Origin: Synanceia verrucosa
Lineage: Eukaryota > Chordata > Actinopteri > Perciformes > Synanceiidae
Direction of reading: 5' to 3'
Length of the DNA: 64,000 nucleotides
NCBI GenBank assembly: GCA_029721515.1
Contig: CM056562.1
Span: forward strand, 11,863,335 to 11,927,334
This document shows positions 9,551 to 22,285 of the stretch, piece by piece; the first letter of the stretch is position 1, and each line of letters opens with the position of its first letter. Position numbers and translations under genes: made by a program. The notes beneath the pieces were generated by a model. It worked only from the letters and a program-made list of their open reading frames with translations, ran no database searches and was not told where the DNA came from.

Positions 9551-11500
9551 ACTAGTGAAATACGGGGCAGGAACAGGAGGGAAGAAAGTTTATCCTGTTT
9601 GTGGCCAAATAAACCTGTCTGACTGCACTTTGAGGTCTTTACCTTTTATTCTGAAAGTTTTTCTCTCTGACTCATTTCTGAAGCTAGTTACTGTGCACAA
9701 CTACCAGGCCTTACATAATGTTTGATGACGTATGTGCTATCAAGTTTTCATGGCTGGTAGCCTGCTACTTTTCCCTGCCAAGAGAACAAGAAGACAAATG
9801 ACTCAAATGACAAAAAATCTTTAGCAGCATCACAGGAAAAAGCTGCAGTGTTACAGAGTTGCTAATTTAGCTGCTCTTTTTTTCTGGTTAATTTCATCTG
9901 GTTTATTTCCTGCTCCATTAGGACATCTTTGTGAAACTTGGAACCTTTCCTTGCAACATCACAAACATGTCATCATTCTCATGTTTATTATTGATGATGA
10001 CCTGTGGTGGAGTCTATGCACTGTTTTATATGAAGTTAACATCGGTGCATGTGATAAAAATAGAAAGTTGGTATGTGTGCTCTTCATCTGAGCACAAAAA
10101 AATGCAGAAGTTGATAGAAAAGATTACACTGTGGGTGTGAATCATGGCTAAAATGTTATGTGATATTTTCCTGCCTTTTGGGATCTGGCCATGTGCAAAT
10201 ATTTGTAATAAACATTTGTGACTCAGACATCACTGTCTGGTGTAGACGGATTCCAAAACATGCCCCAAACCCATTAAAATGAAGACTAAAAGGCATGATT
10301 TGCATTTTTTCACCATTCTGGCCCTAATGCTTGCGACTCAGCAGGGCTTTTGATCTATGACGAGTGCCTGGAAGAGTGAGGATGAACGATGGGTGGTTAA
10401 CGGCAGAATGATGGAGCTCTCCTATACCATGTGGCAGTTACCCTGAGGCATAAGGCAGAGACGATACATAGGGGGATCTGCTGCTGTCTGTCTGCTATGG
10501 CAGTCCTGTTTTGGAAAACACTTTCTGTGTCTTATCCTGTTTTAATCTGATGAATCTGATATCTTATCTCATCAAGTTTCAGCCAGCCAGTTTGTAGGGG
10601 AGACCAACCGACACATCCGATTGAGAGTATGGCTCAGGTCCAGCACGTTACTCCTGAAGAGTAATGTGCACCTCAAATGCTGACCACACAATGGGGCTTC
10701 AGAAACCAGATCAATATGAAGAAAGCTGTGGCCCAATTAAAGAAGATACAGGATAGCAAGCTAATGTTGTAGAGCTTGTTTATGTCCACCAGCAGTCAGT
10801 GCTGGGAGAAGCTGATATGTGCTTAAGTATAAAGGTATTTGGGCTCAAACTCTGCCTCATGCAGTTTCTCCTGGAGCTTTACACATAATTATGCCTCTGG
10901 AGGAGGCTCCCTCCAGAGAGAACAGGCCAGCATGTTTAAATATTGATATACTTACTGAATTGATGTTGCTTATCTCACCTCCTTCCTCTCCAACAACTTT
11001 GCCACAGTGTGACCAGATCCCATGACTTCACCTCTTTTTTCCGCATGCTTGAAGGATACTCATCAGCTGCCGCAACTGGTCAATTACTTTATATTCACAT
11101 ATGTGTCAGTTTAAAATGTGTCTCACTGGTGCTGAGGTTGATGTAACTGTTTTGGGCACTGATTGATTATTAAGGGTTGGCACTCTGACCATCTTTGGCC
11201 CCTTTTCCACCTCCTACGGTGTCATCATCTGGTTGTTTTGTGCCCGTGCCTCCTGTCATAGTGAGGCCATGCCAGTTTTGAGGAGACAGTTTTAGAAGCA
11301 GCTCCATGGACTTTGTCACTGGGGGGAGCATTGCACAGCCATTAGCTCTCATTCACACTCTGTCCAAAACAGCGGTACATGATGATTTGCAAACCTTTTC
11401 ATGCAACCTTTTAATGAGCGCTTGGTGATTTAATGAGTGATGCAGCAATGAAGTCATCTCTAAAGCAACAACAAAAATCAAAAGGTCATTTAAAATTTGT
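9551..11500. other. intergenic, no gene recognised
   Basis: AT-rich DNA with only short chance open frames. No repeat family identified with confidence. Confidence 0.55.
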
Positions 11501-11826
11501 GAACAAGAAGGTACCAGGTACCCGCGGCCTTTCTGTGTGGAGTTTGCATGTTCTCCCCGTGTCTGTGTGGGTTCTCTCCGGGTACTCCGGCTTCCTCCCA
11601 CCATCCAAAAACATGCATGGGGGTTAGGTTAATTGGCTAATTTAAATTGCCCGTAGGTGTGAATATGAGCGTGAATGGTTGTCTGTGTCTATGTGTCCTG
11701 TGATGGACTGGAGATTTGTCCAGGGTGTACCCTGCCTTCCGCACTAAGATAGCTGGGATAGGCTCCAGCTCCCCCACGATCTTATGAGGATAAGTGGTAG
11801 AAAATGGATGGATGGACGGATGGATG
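11501..11826 (+). repeat. SINE-like teleost repeat, 5'-truncated copy
   Basis: Carries the family body: CTTTCTGTGTGGAGTTTGCA, GGTACTCCGGCTTCCTCCCA, GGTTAATTGGCTAATTTAAA, CAGGGTGTACCCTGCC and GGGATAGGCTCCAGC. It ends in ATGGATGG repeats. The fuller copy at 47430 shares this order. The tRNA-like head is missing here. Confidence 0.85.
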
Positions 11827-13608
11827 ATTTCTATAATAGACTTTGATGAACATTTTACTGCTACTCAGTGTTTTGGATCCACTAGATGGAGCTACACTTG
11901 CACTGCAACACCCACAATGAAATTGCTGAGCAAAGGATAGGACTTAGTGGCCAGTTAGTCACCACAGTGAGGCTGACGGTACAACATTCACAGCTGACAT
12001 TTTTGACCAGTGGGAAGATCAATCTATATCTCAGTAAGACAGTGTGACCAGGATTTTCATGATGTGTCAAAAATGATTTCTGCTTCAGTTTGCTTTGTGT
12101 CCCTTTATGTAACCAGCTGAATGTCTCGATGAAATCAAAATATTTATTTGCACTTGATGATTTTAGACAATAAACATGCTAATGCTGCCTGCAGACCATA
12201 GTGGATGTAGTGAGTAGTTGTGAAAACGATTCCTTTGTTGAATACACTATCACATCTAGAGCGGAAAAAATAAGACCCGAGCTTTAATAAAACCGAACCT
12301 TTAGTGTAAAGACTCAGTTAAAAAAAGCAAGACAGAACAGACGGTAATGGCATGATGGCAGCAGAACCTGCTAATGCTGGTAAGAGAGAAAATGTCATGA
12401 GAGGTTGAAGCAAGAAAAGAGAAAGAAAAAACACATCATTCCTCCTCCAAATGAAAAGTTTAATTCTTAAACTATAAAATGCACTCAGGAGTGCATCTGC
12501 TATAGTCATATTTGGTGCAGCAAGACCAATATAGTGGCTAATGCTTTAACCAAACTTCAGAGCGATATTAGGGAAGGTTTGCTGACTTTATGACTCCTCT
12601 CCACATGTGCTACTGTTAAACGAAGTCTAGCGTGTCCTGTAATTGTCAGTTTCATCGGCCACCGTTCAGCCGATGAAAATGACTGGCACAGTGAGAGCAA
12701 ATGTCGTCATGCCATCTTCTACATCCACAATTGAGCCTTATGTGAGCTATTGTATATGAGTCATTGATCATATGAGTGATGAGTTCACAGGTAAATGAAA
12801 GATTGTGTTGTTCAAGTATTAAAACCATGATGGATGCTGTGATACAGTATTACTGACTTTTCTGGGCCACTACTTTGAAGGAACAAAAGCTTTTAATTCA
12901 TTTATGCAGTTCAGATTATCTTTACATGAAGAGTGACGACACCAGCATAAATCAGAATCTAATTTTCTGCCAGTACAGGTTGAAACAGATCTTTGAGTAA
13001 CGTGGTAAACATGCCAACCAAAGGCTGCTGAATGTCCCCCGATAAATTTCCGTTTATTTTTCACCTCCTGAGTAACGTCTAAGAAGAGATTTGACACAGA
13101 GAACAGTCAGCTAACACACCAGTCTCTCATGTGGTCAAGTGTCAAACATCGAATTTTAAACCATAAAAGCCATTACAAGACGTCTGAGTATTCACACAGA
13201 ACTACACACTCCCCCCGATGACTTCGTTGAGTTTTTCAGTGTCTTGTTTTTGTTTCACTTTGTCATAACTTTCTTCATAATTGCTGCGGGAAGAAGGAAA
13301 AGATGAATATGTTCTTATGTGTTGACTCCACTGCTGCAAATTGTTGTGCCTCCATATGACACGTATAGAAATAATAAAAAGGAAAACTGAAGATTTAAAA
13401 AAAAAAACGAAAAAAAAAAACAGTGATGGTGATTTGTGCACTGGTAATATCATCTCTTGAGCAGTTGGATTTCCATCCGTCTCAGTGGTCAGAGCGATCG
13501 GCATTTCCAGATGGCATGAACACCCTGGTGCATAAAACAGAATATTCAACCCAGTCTAATCTCATCTACAAAGCTCATTCTTACTTCTGATTATTTCTGC
13601 ATGAAAGG
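11827..13608. other. intergenic, no gene recognised
   Basis: AT-rich DNA; short A-runs around 13390-13420; no coding support. Confidence 0.55.
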
Positions 13609-13757
13609 GAGCCTATCCCAGCTGTCTTAGGGCAGAAGGCAGGGTACACCCTGGACAAGTCTCCACCTCATCGCAGGGCACATAGAGACAGACAACCACT
13701 CACACTCACATTCACACCTACGGACAATTTAAATTAGACAATTAACCTAATCTATCC
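13609..13757 (-). repeat. SINE-like teleost repeat, internal/3' fragment
   Basis: Reverse complement of the family at 11501 and 47430: GCCTATCCCAGCTGTCTTAG, GGGTACACCCTGGACAAG, CCTACGGACAATTTAAATTA, ATTAACCTAATC. Truncated at both ends. Confidence 0.82.
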
Positions 13758-14095
13758 TCAGTATCCTTTCTAATAATTTGAAGGTGAAAATAAAGACTCC
13801 ATTTTTGATACTGTATTATTACTGAAAAAAACTGACCCTGCTGCTTCGTATTAAAGCTATGGTCTGTTATATTAGAGAGCAAGCAAGAGAACTAGCAAGA
13901 TTTGAAGGCAAGATTTGAAAGCAGCACCTCCTCTCAGCCTCCTCTAAGCTCCTCCCCCTCCCTTCAGTGCTCTATCCAAAGCCACGCCCCCTCAAACTTG
14001 AACATCTGACAGTAGGATTCAGCAGGGAGAGGGGAGCTGATATGCCACAGTTGTAAAACATCCCGTTCAAAGCTAATATATCAACGTCATTTTGT

Positions 14096-14565
14096 CACCT
14101 TTATAATGCAGTCACTGACGACTGTGGCTGTGCAATATGGTCAAAATGTCATATCCTTTAATCTTTTTAATTCAAGCGGCACTGACGACCAGTTTACAAG
14201 CACAGATAAGCTAGCATGATAAGCTAGCACCGGGATAAATGCCCAAACATACCACTCAGCAGAACGGACATGGAGTGTGCAAAGCTCAATTTTTGCAATA
14301 TTGGCATATATTTTTCACATCAACTCACTTTAAATGTGACATGGATCTCCCGATTCACAGAAATTTCACAGAAAATGACTATGGAAGCTTTGAACTGAAT
14401 GGACATCCAGATTCTGCTCCGTTCAGTCTGGAATCTGTGAGCACCTTTATAATGCAGACACTGGAGACTATGGCTGTGTAATATGGTCAAAATGTCATAT
14501 CCTATAATCTCTTCAGTACAAGCCACACCTATGACCAGCTTACACCCACAGAGAAGCTAACATTA
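14096..14565 (+). repeat. direct duplication of about 120 bp, 346 bp apart
   Basis: Unit 1 (about 14096-14215) and unit 2 (about 14442-14565) share CACCTTTATAATGCAG, GGCTGTG, AATATGGTCAAAATGTCATA and a gapped downstream match ending near AAGCTA. They differ at scattered sites. The intervening sequence is unique. Confidence 0.8.
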
Positions 14566-15094
14566 GCATCGGGCTAATATATACTACACCAGTAGCTTGG
14601 TTAGCAAACACACTACATATTTCATGAAAATAATAACTCCTCCTGAAGCTAAATAAACAATTACCTGTTCAACAGAAAGAAAGTAACTTCTGCATCACTT
14701 TTCAGTCCCTTCAGATGTCTCAGTGTCTCCACTGATGTTCACTCTGGTTTGTCCTCTTAGCTTCATCCAGAGTTTTGTCTTTCAGTCTTTTCTGTCTCCC
14801 TCTTTCTTCTCTTTGCCTGTTTAGCAGGGTGAGTTGTCAGAAGTAACACTAGAAGTGATATTTTTGGCTGCGTTTTCTCTGTCATTGTTCCCTACAGAAC
14901 ATATTGTACTAACTTTGTATTTCTGCAGAGGAGTGTGCTGGATATTTCCAGCAACAGTTGGGAGGACAGAGGGACAGAGGGGGGACATGAGCAGGACGAA
15001 ACATGAAGGCATCTGATTGTTTTTTTCCACTTAAACTGAGTGTCAGTTGATTGCTCAGAGTTTTTTCAGTCCTGCAGCTGCCACAGAGGTCTGA
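14566..15094. other. intergenic, nothing recognised
   Basis: No coding signal or known repeat seen between the duplication and the inverted-repeat element. Confidence 0.5.
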
Positions 15095-16347
15095 TTCATA
15101 GACTGTCCATAAATAGTGGACAGAATTATCGTGACGTCACCCGTTGATTTGTGAACAACGGCAATGAAGCCCATACGGAAGTAACTAAACTTGCATTCTC
15201 TCCACCAGCCAGCAGGGGGCGATACCAGTGGTTTCAAAAAGAAGTCCGTTTGCATTGATGTCTATGAGAAAATGACCATTATCTCAGCTCATGAGCTGAG
15301 AGCTCAGACTGTCAGCGCTGCTCCTCTTCAGGATGTAATGACAGCAGAGACCTGTCAATCACATGGTAGCCACGCCCCAAAGATTAGAGAGAAAGATTCA
15401 CCATATATTTGACCATAATTCATTAAATCGACACTCTGATATATTAAATCATTGTTTAAAGGTACAATATGTAAGAAATGTATTTAAATTAATCATAAAA
15501 TGGCCCTGATATGTCACCAGACGTTAAGAAATCATGTCCATTTCAAATACTTATTTCACTGATAATAGTAGTCCAGCCAGGATATTCTCTTTTAAAAAGC
15601 CAAGTTGCAGCCCTCAACTGATGTTGATGTTGTCATGTTGTGTTTCGGTCTGATGCGCCACCCTCCCAATCACCAAGTCAGTAGTGTGTCAGCTCTGCTC
15701 TAGTTACCAAAGCTGCAGCTATGAACGTGTTGGATAAATAATGTCTAACGTTACGAAACTTAAAAGACCTTGTCATGAATCCGAAATACGTTGTGACAAA
15801 GTCCGAAGTAAAACAAGGACTTGTATAAGAGATGCCTTTGAAAGATGGAGACGGCTGAAAGCGGACGGGAAGCAGCACTCATGATCGGACACTACCACCA
15901 CACACCCCCGGCCACCGCCCCAGATCTCCACTCCCTTAACGCCGTTTCTCCACAGCTCTCCTCTGGGCATTTCACTCCTTCTAGTACCCATAGTGATGCC
16001 AAAGGTGGCTGCTTTTCATTCACTGAAACACTTTCCGTTCGTGTTGTATCCGAGCCTAGATGGCAACCTCTAGTCAGGGGGGAACGAGAGGGGAGACGCT
16101 GCTCTACAGTCATTTGAAAGCGATTGCAGTACCAGTTTTGACCACAATCCTACGTACAATTCCTTTAAACTAACCACTGAGACCAAAAACTCATATTTAT
16201 AGTGTTTACAGAGGTAATACAGCAGGAGAGAAAATGGTCATTTTCTCACACACATCAATGCAAAAGGACTTCTTTTTGAAACCACTGTTATCGCCACCTG
16301 CTGGCTGGTGAAGAGAATGCAAGTTTAGTTCTATATGAGCTTCACTG
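15095..16347. mobile_element. composite inverted-repeat element (outer arms about 120 bp) with a second element nested inside
   Basis: Arm 15162-15286 and arm 16227-16347 are reverse complements with few mismatches. Shared blocks include CTAAACTTGCATTCTCT, CACCAGCCAGCAGG and CAGTGGTTTCAAAAAGAAGT. The left arm continues outward to about 15095; the right is truncated. No transposase frame is present, so this is a non-autonomous fold-back/MITE-like element. Confidence 0.82.
15456..16168. mobile_element. nested non-autonomous element flanked by TTAA
   Basis: Begins TTAAAGGTACAATATGTAAG and ends CGTACAATTCCTTTAA, giving short imperfect terminal inverted repeats around a TTAA at each edge (15456-15459, 16165-16168). 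The internal text (CCCTGATATGTCACCAGACG, GCCTTTGAAAGATGGAGA) matches a repeat I recall from many fish. A TTAA target site would suit a piggyBac-type mechanism; superfamily not established. Confidence 0.65.
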
Positions 16348-18173
16348 AACAGAGTAAGTCTTGGTTATTTTGACATGATGTATTTGTAACCATGGCTCGT
16401 GAAAATTGCAGTCTAATGTGAATTTGTGTACAAGTATGTGTGCTGAGGGTCTGTTGGAGACTGGATTATTTCTGATTCATTTATTTAACATGAATAAATA
16501 TATTAATTGTAACAGCAGAAAGCAGAGAATGGTACTAAAAATGTACATAATTAAGAAAAATCCAATTGAATCTCAGCTTCAGACAATAGACAATGAAATA
16601 ATTCCACGTCATTAAAATAACATTGTGTTTGGCTGCACTGTGAACAGATACACCAGCTGCTCTCATATGAGTTATTCAGTGTGTATTGGTGGCATTAAAC
16701 TGCTAAATCAACCACTTCTAAAATCTTAAGGATTGCAGCTTGTGAATGAGAATAGAACAAACAATTCAAAGAGTGTTAAAAAAAAACTTTATTTTTGTTA
16801 TCCAGTCAAAATTGTCTGTGGGGAGGCTCCAGTCCGAATGTTTTACAACTTCATTATGCAAACATAATAGGACACTGCTGTGTATGCATATCAGACAGGA
16901 AGAGGCAGTGTTGCATAATAACCTGTGAGCCGAAACTTGTCACTTATTTCCATGAATCCCATCAAGTGAGTTCCAATTAGCCTCTATGCTGATATGACTA
17001 TGTGTCTAATTAAATATACTTTTATGTTTTTGGAATAAAGGCGGCTGGCAGCACAGATAGTGGCTCATCTGTTGCTGACAATGATCAGACAAACATCACT
17101 CCAGCCTATTAAAATGTCTCCAGTGTGTCGTTACCGTGGCACGGTGCAACCCTGCATAGCGTTTAATAAATCCAAGAGAGAAAGGGAGAACAGCTGCAGG
17201 TTGAGTCGCACAATGCACAGGCAGGAGGGGGGAAGCTTCTTTTGGATAATGGCAAGAGGGGTTATCTCTCTGTCCTCTCATCACCATGCCAGTGGTAATA
17301 AAATGCTGCTTTGTGGCAGAAGATAAAAGCAACCCTGCTGATAAGTGTGATTCCTCCCCCTCTGAGCTGCTGGAGGTGGGACTGAGACAGAGAAGCCATT
17401 AGCGAAGAAAGAGGCAGTAATCTGATCATGTGCTATAGGGGCAGATGCAGCATCAGTCAGCTGTTCCATAATGTCACCCTCCATGCTCTGCAGCAACCAT
17501 ACATTTACCATGTGTTTGTGTTTACCTTGGATGACATTAGTACATTTTTGCTCGTATTGTGCCGTCTGTATAATCATGATAACGCCTTCACCCACTCGAC
17601 TGCAGGAAAACACATGGTGGGCTGTAGGAGTAGGACCCTAGAGTCAACTGCATGCTGAATGAGAGCCAATAAAAGGCCAGTCACTGATAAGTTAACTACA
17701 CTGTACAGTGCATTTATGTTTAGCTTATCTAAACTGATGCCAATGTCTCTCATTTAGAGGTAGAGATTCATGAATAAAAGTCGTCACCACTTTCAAAACA
17801 ACTTTCCCAGTAGATGTGAAGTCAAGTTGGTATATTTGGCAATAAATCACAAAGAACAGCGGGGTGACACTGTGTTCTTACCATGATTTCTTTTCCATTT
17901 CCATTTAGGGCCCAGATTATACCTTTGTTAAAATGATTTCCTGCTAAATAAATGGGTCAAAAAGACAAACAAGTGTGAAAGGTTTGTGTCCATATCCAGC
18001 CTTTCTATAAAAAAAAATGTAGCATCAGTTGCGTGTAGTCAAGTTAAACAGTCCCACATCAGAAGGTTGTTATGTTAAAAGGAGGTTATGCTGATGATTA
18101 TAATCACAACATTAAGTTTTGGTCACATTTTCATGTGTGAGACATTATTATTATTATTATATTATTAGTATTT
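16348..18173. other. intergenic, no gene recognised
   Basis: Short open frames only. An (ATT)n run is at 18144-18167. Confidence 0.55.
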
Positions 18174-18254
18174 TTTCCATGATATGGAAATAATTGTATA
18201 TAAAATAACTAATAAAGAATGATATTACATACAATTATTTCCATATCATGGAAA
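18174..18254. repeat. 26-bp perfect inverted repeat with overlapping direct repeat
   Basis: Arm 18174-18199 pairs exactly with 18229-18254 (TTTCCATGATATGGAAATAA against its reverse complement), with a 29-bp loop. Because the arm tip CCATGATATGG is nearly self-palindromic, the segment also reads as a direct repeat ending in GAATGATATTA. Confidence 0.92.
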
Positions 18255-19136
18255 TAAATGTATATAAACTAACCAATGAAGAATGATATTATTAGTTTTA
18301 CTACATGTCACATTAATATTGATTTTACTGAATATTTAGGAGCAGTACAGAACAGCATCAATATGTTTCATTCAATCCTTATTTCAGCAGCATATCAACA
18401 TTATAAAACCTGGACCTGTATTTTCTGTTTGCTCAGTGACTTGGTTTATGTCATTACATTACATTATAGCAACATAATGCTGGTGTTTTTTTCGTGTCTC
18501 ACTGAAATGGAACTGCGGAGGAAACATTTATTTTGATATGCGTGGGATGTTCACCAGGCATCACCAGGCCATGACCTATAGGAGGCTGGATCCCTAACAT
18601 CAACACACGGTGTAATACAATCATCCCACTGTCTGAAGGAGAGGCTTCAAAACCTTTTTCTATAAACAGCGTTGCGGGGCTGCGGTGAACTTTCACAATC
18701 TGCTGAAGATGCTGGCTGAGAACTTATCTAATCACTTTTAATCCACTGCGACAGGACTTTTCCTCCTGTTTCACAACATTTTCAATGCTAAATAACTCCC
18801 CAAAGCTCCCCAACACCTGCTGAGGATCCAGTTTGTGATGTTTCTGGTCTGTGGTCTGAGTCATTTTGTAAAACGCCAAAATATTCATAAAAACACAGTC
18901 AGTGGCACATTGTTTTTAATGTACTTGTTTTCATTTGTCATCTACAAAAGCACAGTTTTGGCATCATTTGTTTACCATTTTTTGTTGACGTCTGCATTGT
19001 CCTTTAGGTGTTCAGGGCAGTGACTGCAAAAATCAAATATTGCAGTATGTGTGTGTTTTATACATGGGTGTGTGCATCATGCTGCAACGCAACGCAACAC
19101 ACATCTAAATTAAAAAAGTTGGCTAAAATTGTCGAA

Positions 19137-19182
<46 letters not shown>

Positions 19183-22097
19183 CTATATAGACTGTCACCA
19201 TGATGAATGAATCAGGTTTCTTTCACTGTGCAGTTCTACTGAACAGGAGCCCCACAGGAATCGGTATCATCCTGGGATCAGTTGATTCTATTTTTCTATT
19301 GTTGGTGGTGCATCATCATCTTGTGATAAACCGAGTTGTTTGTACCCACATAGGTCATTTCTGTTGGATGGATCTCTAGATTTTGCATTTGTGAGTAAAT
19401 AAAAATACAGTAAAGATACACAGTGAGACTTTTCTAAGATAGTGGATTGATCCCAGAGCTTCAGAACTACAAGACCGCGACATTTGCTGCTTCAAGGGGT
19501 TTACACCTGGCAGAGATGCAGCCTGTTGGGACGAGAAGCTCTCCAATCAGCTTGTTCACAGTGATTAGCACACTCTGGCTGCATCTACAGTGTTTCAATG
19601 GTCTTTAAGGAACAAAGACACTGACACACTACAGTGTCTCATGGTGCTTAAGACTGATTATAATTAGTTTTACTTAAGTCATAAACAAACAAGGCAAACA
19701 TGACAATGCATGTGTTCTGTGAATATTAAAAGCCAAAAGCATCGCTGCACAGGACTAGTTACTGTACATAAACATGTTTCATGGAGATAAACAGACTTAA
19801 CCACTGTCAGGCCCTCTTTAAGCATATTAGCTCTCCATTCTGAAGTGGTGTTTGATAAAAAGATTATGGAGCGTAAGAAGTGGCAATGTGTTGGCTAAAA
19901 TGCCCCTGTGATACTTAAATATTGGCTTCCCTCCTTGTATCATGTAGCTTGTCGAAAGTTATGAAATGGTAGTTTTTAATTCCACTCCTCTGGCTGCCCT
20001 TGAGAGCTGCGAGCTGTTGAAAAGGTGAGTGAATTTGAAAAATCTACAGCTCTTATTGTGGACCACCTCCAGATTTCACCTGGACTGAAATACGCTCAAC
20101 ACAAGAGGATCCTCTCAAAAGGCTGTGATTTAGAGGACATACAGAAAGGGTTCTCACTCTGCAGAATTGCTAAAATGGATTTGTTGCATGAAGGTATTAA
20201 GCAGGTCAGGGAAAAGCACAAATAAAAAAAGGGTCAGGATGTGGATGTGGACATGAGGTGGGAAAAGGGGAAGCAATCAGTTCGAAAATCACTAACCTTT
20301 CCTACCAGAGGATAAAGCTACAAGCAAAACTTTATGTTTTTTGCAGCAGTTTTAATGTGATGTAATTCACATAAGCCTTGGAATGAACATCCACTGAGGC
20401 ATCACAGCCAAAACAGCATTACATTTTCAGAAAGATGTGGGCAGTAATAAACCTGCAGAGTGGAAAATCACATACTGTTGGGCAGGATTCACCTCGATCC
20501 ACAACAGGGAAGCCGAGTAGCAGAGTGGCTCTATTTCTTTGGCAAAATGAAGTGGATTAAAGCTGTGGGACAGATGTAGTATTGACTCCCACTTTTGTCA
20601 GTGCTCCTGTTTAGATTATAACAGGAGTTTATTCAAAAACATCTGAATCTTAAGTGGCAAAAAGTTACATGCAGCTTAAATTTTATATGCAGCTTTGACT
20701 TAAACATATTATTTTTCATCATAAAGATAATTTAAAGAAGCGCTAAATTTCACTTTTCTACCAAATTGGCTTGTTTTACTTCTGACTTATTTTGAAATGA
20801 AACAATTGTTGACACAAATCTAACTGTATTGACCTTTGACATGGTGTGCAGGTGCTGCAATTAGGCGTTGGGATTTTGTCAATTGTTTCAAAGCCTCCTC
20901 GACAAATGAGGTTTCTGAGGGATTCCTCTCAAATCTCAGAGGGCTAATGTTGTAATGTCTTGGGCAAATTGGCCTTGTCAAGCCAGATCTAAATCAATAC
21001 ACCCTCTCTTCTTGCAGTACTATCTTGTTTGTTTTTTTCACCTTTCGCATCAAGTGTACTAGACCTTATAGGATGCATTAGATTACGTTTGCTCATTAAA
21101 GGGCCGTGTTCTGAGTGTCTTTTGAAATGATAAATTGATTGATTTTGCCATATGTTCTCAATCATTGAGATTAACTCAGCACGGTGAGAGGAAATCCCAG
21201 ATTTGCTTCCCTGGCTGTTTCATTTCTCACTGTAAGCGTGTGTGTCCTCCCTTGTCTCCTCATCTTTATTCACTGCAGGACGCATTGGTGTCGCACTTTG
21301 AAGGATTGTCTCCCCTCTGTCATGCACATGTCCTCTGGATCTCTCATAATAGTCCCTTTAATGTGCAGAGCTTGGTTGAAGTGATTTTACCATTTAACAA
21401 CTAAATATATGCTGCAACATGACTGCAGCATTATTTTGTCTGTATTAATATATTCTGCTATAGACTATGTAGCTTTGCAAGAATGTTACGGATAAAATGC
21501 TTAATTCATGAACAATAAAAGACACTCTTGTTAAATTTTGAGTAATAAAGTCAAGATTTCTCCTGCTACAGCGCTGGTTGGTGTGGTATGACCTATAGCT
21601 TATGATGGCTAATGATAGTCAATGAAATTATTGATTCTAGACTCTGCTCTGCTTGTGCTCCTGTTACACCAAAATAATAGTAGCTGTTGAACAGCAAAAG
21701 TCAAATGCTTATTCTTACTTTAAAAATCACTTCTCTGCAGTTTTTCGCTTTTGTGAAAAGGTAAAACATTGATTATTTATTATTCAAGATTGCTTACTAT
21801 TGTTTCCTCCATTATTGCCTCTACATCGTCCATAAATATCTGATAATGGGCACCTCGTCAGGTATTATCCCTTACTTATAGTGTTATTACTGAATGTGTA
21901 TTTACTGCTCATCAGTGTGAAATATGGAGGTTGAAAAAAACACATAAAACTTTAAACTTGTGATGTTTAAAAATGTTGGACAGATAAGATAGAGATAGAT
22001 AATAATTTGCAAGGTGCAAATTATGATAAAATAAGAGATATAGTTTCTAACATTACTGTCACCTGAAAACAAATGGACCCAAGATCAGTTTGTGCTT
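18255..22097. other. intergenic, no gene recognised
   Basis: AT-rich sequence with a (GA)20 microsatellite at 19141-19180. Frames such as the one at 20025-20225 lack a true ATG and splice support. Confidence 0.5.
19141..19180. repeat. (GA)20 microsatellite
   Basis: Twenty uninterrupted GA units. Confidence 0.98.
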
Positions 22098-22285
22098 CAG
22101 CTGTGCTGGTTTCCTCCCACAATCAGGAGGACTGGAGACTCTAATTGCCCGGAGGTATGAATGAGTGTCTGTTGAGCTGTGTGTCTGAAAGGCTGTCATC
22201 CACCCAGTGCATGCTGGGATAGTCTGCCGACCCTCCTCCTTATGACCCTGAGAAGAAATAAGTGGGCGGAGAATATAAATGACTG
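22098..22285 (+). repeat. diverged copy of the SINE-like repeat family
   Basis: Keeps the order GGTTTCCTCCCACAATC, TAATTGCCCGGAGGTATGAA, GAGTGTCTGTTGAG, TGCTGGGATAGTCTGC, GACCCTGAGAAGAAATAAGT. It matches the family at 47430 with many substitutions, so it is an older insertion. Confidence 0.6.

Noticed and set aside
11353..11604. 83-codon minus-strand frame
   Set aside because: It overlaps the SINE-like repeat and has no independent support.
20025..20225. 66-codon plus-strand frame with a plausible-looking composition
   Set aside because: The initial codon is GTG, no splice sites bound it, and no homology was recognised.
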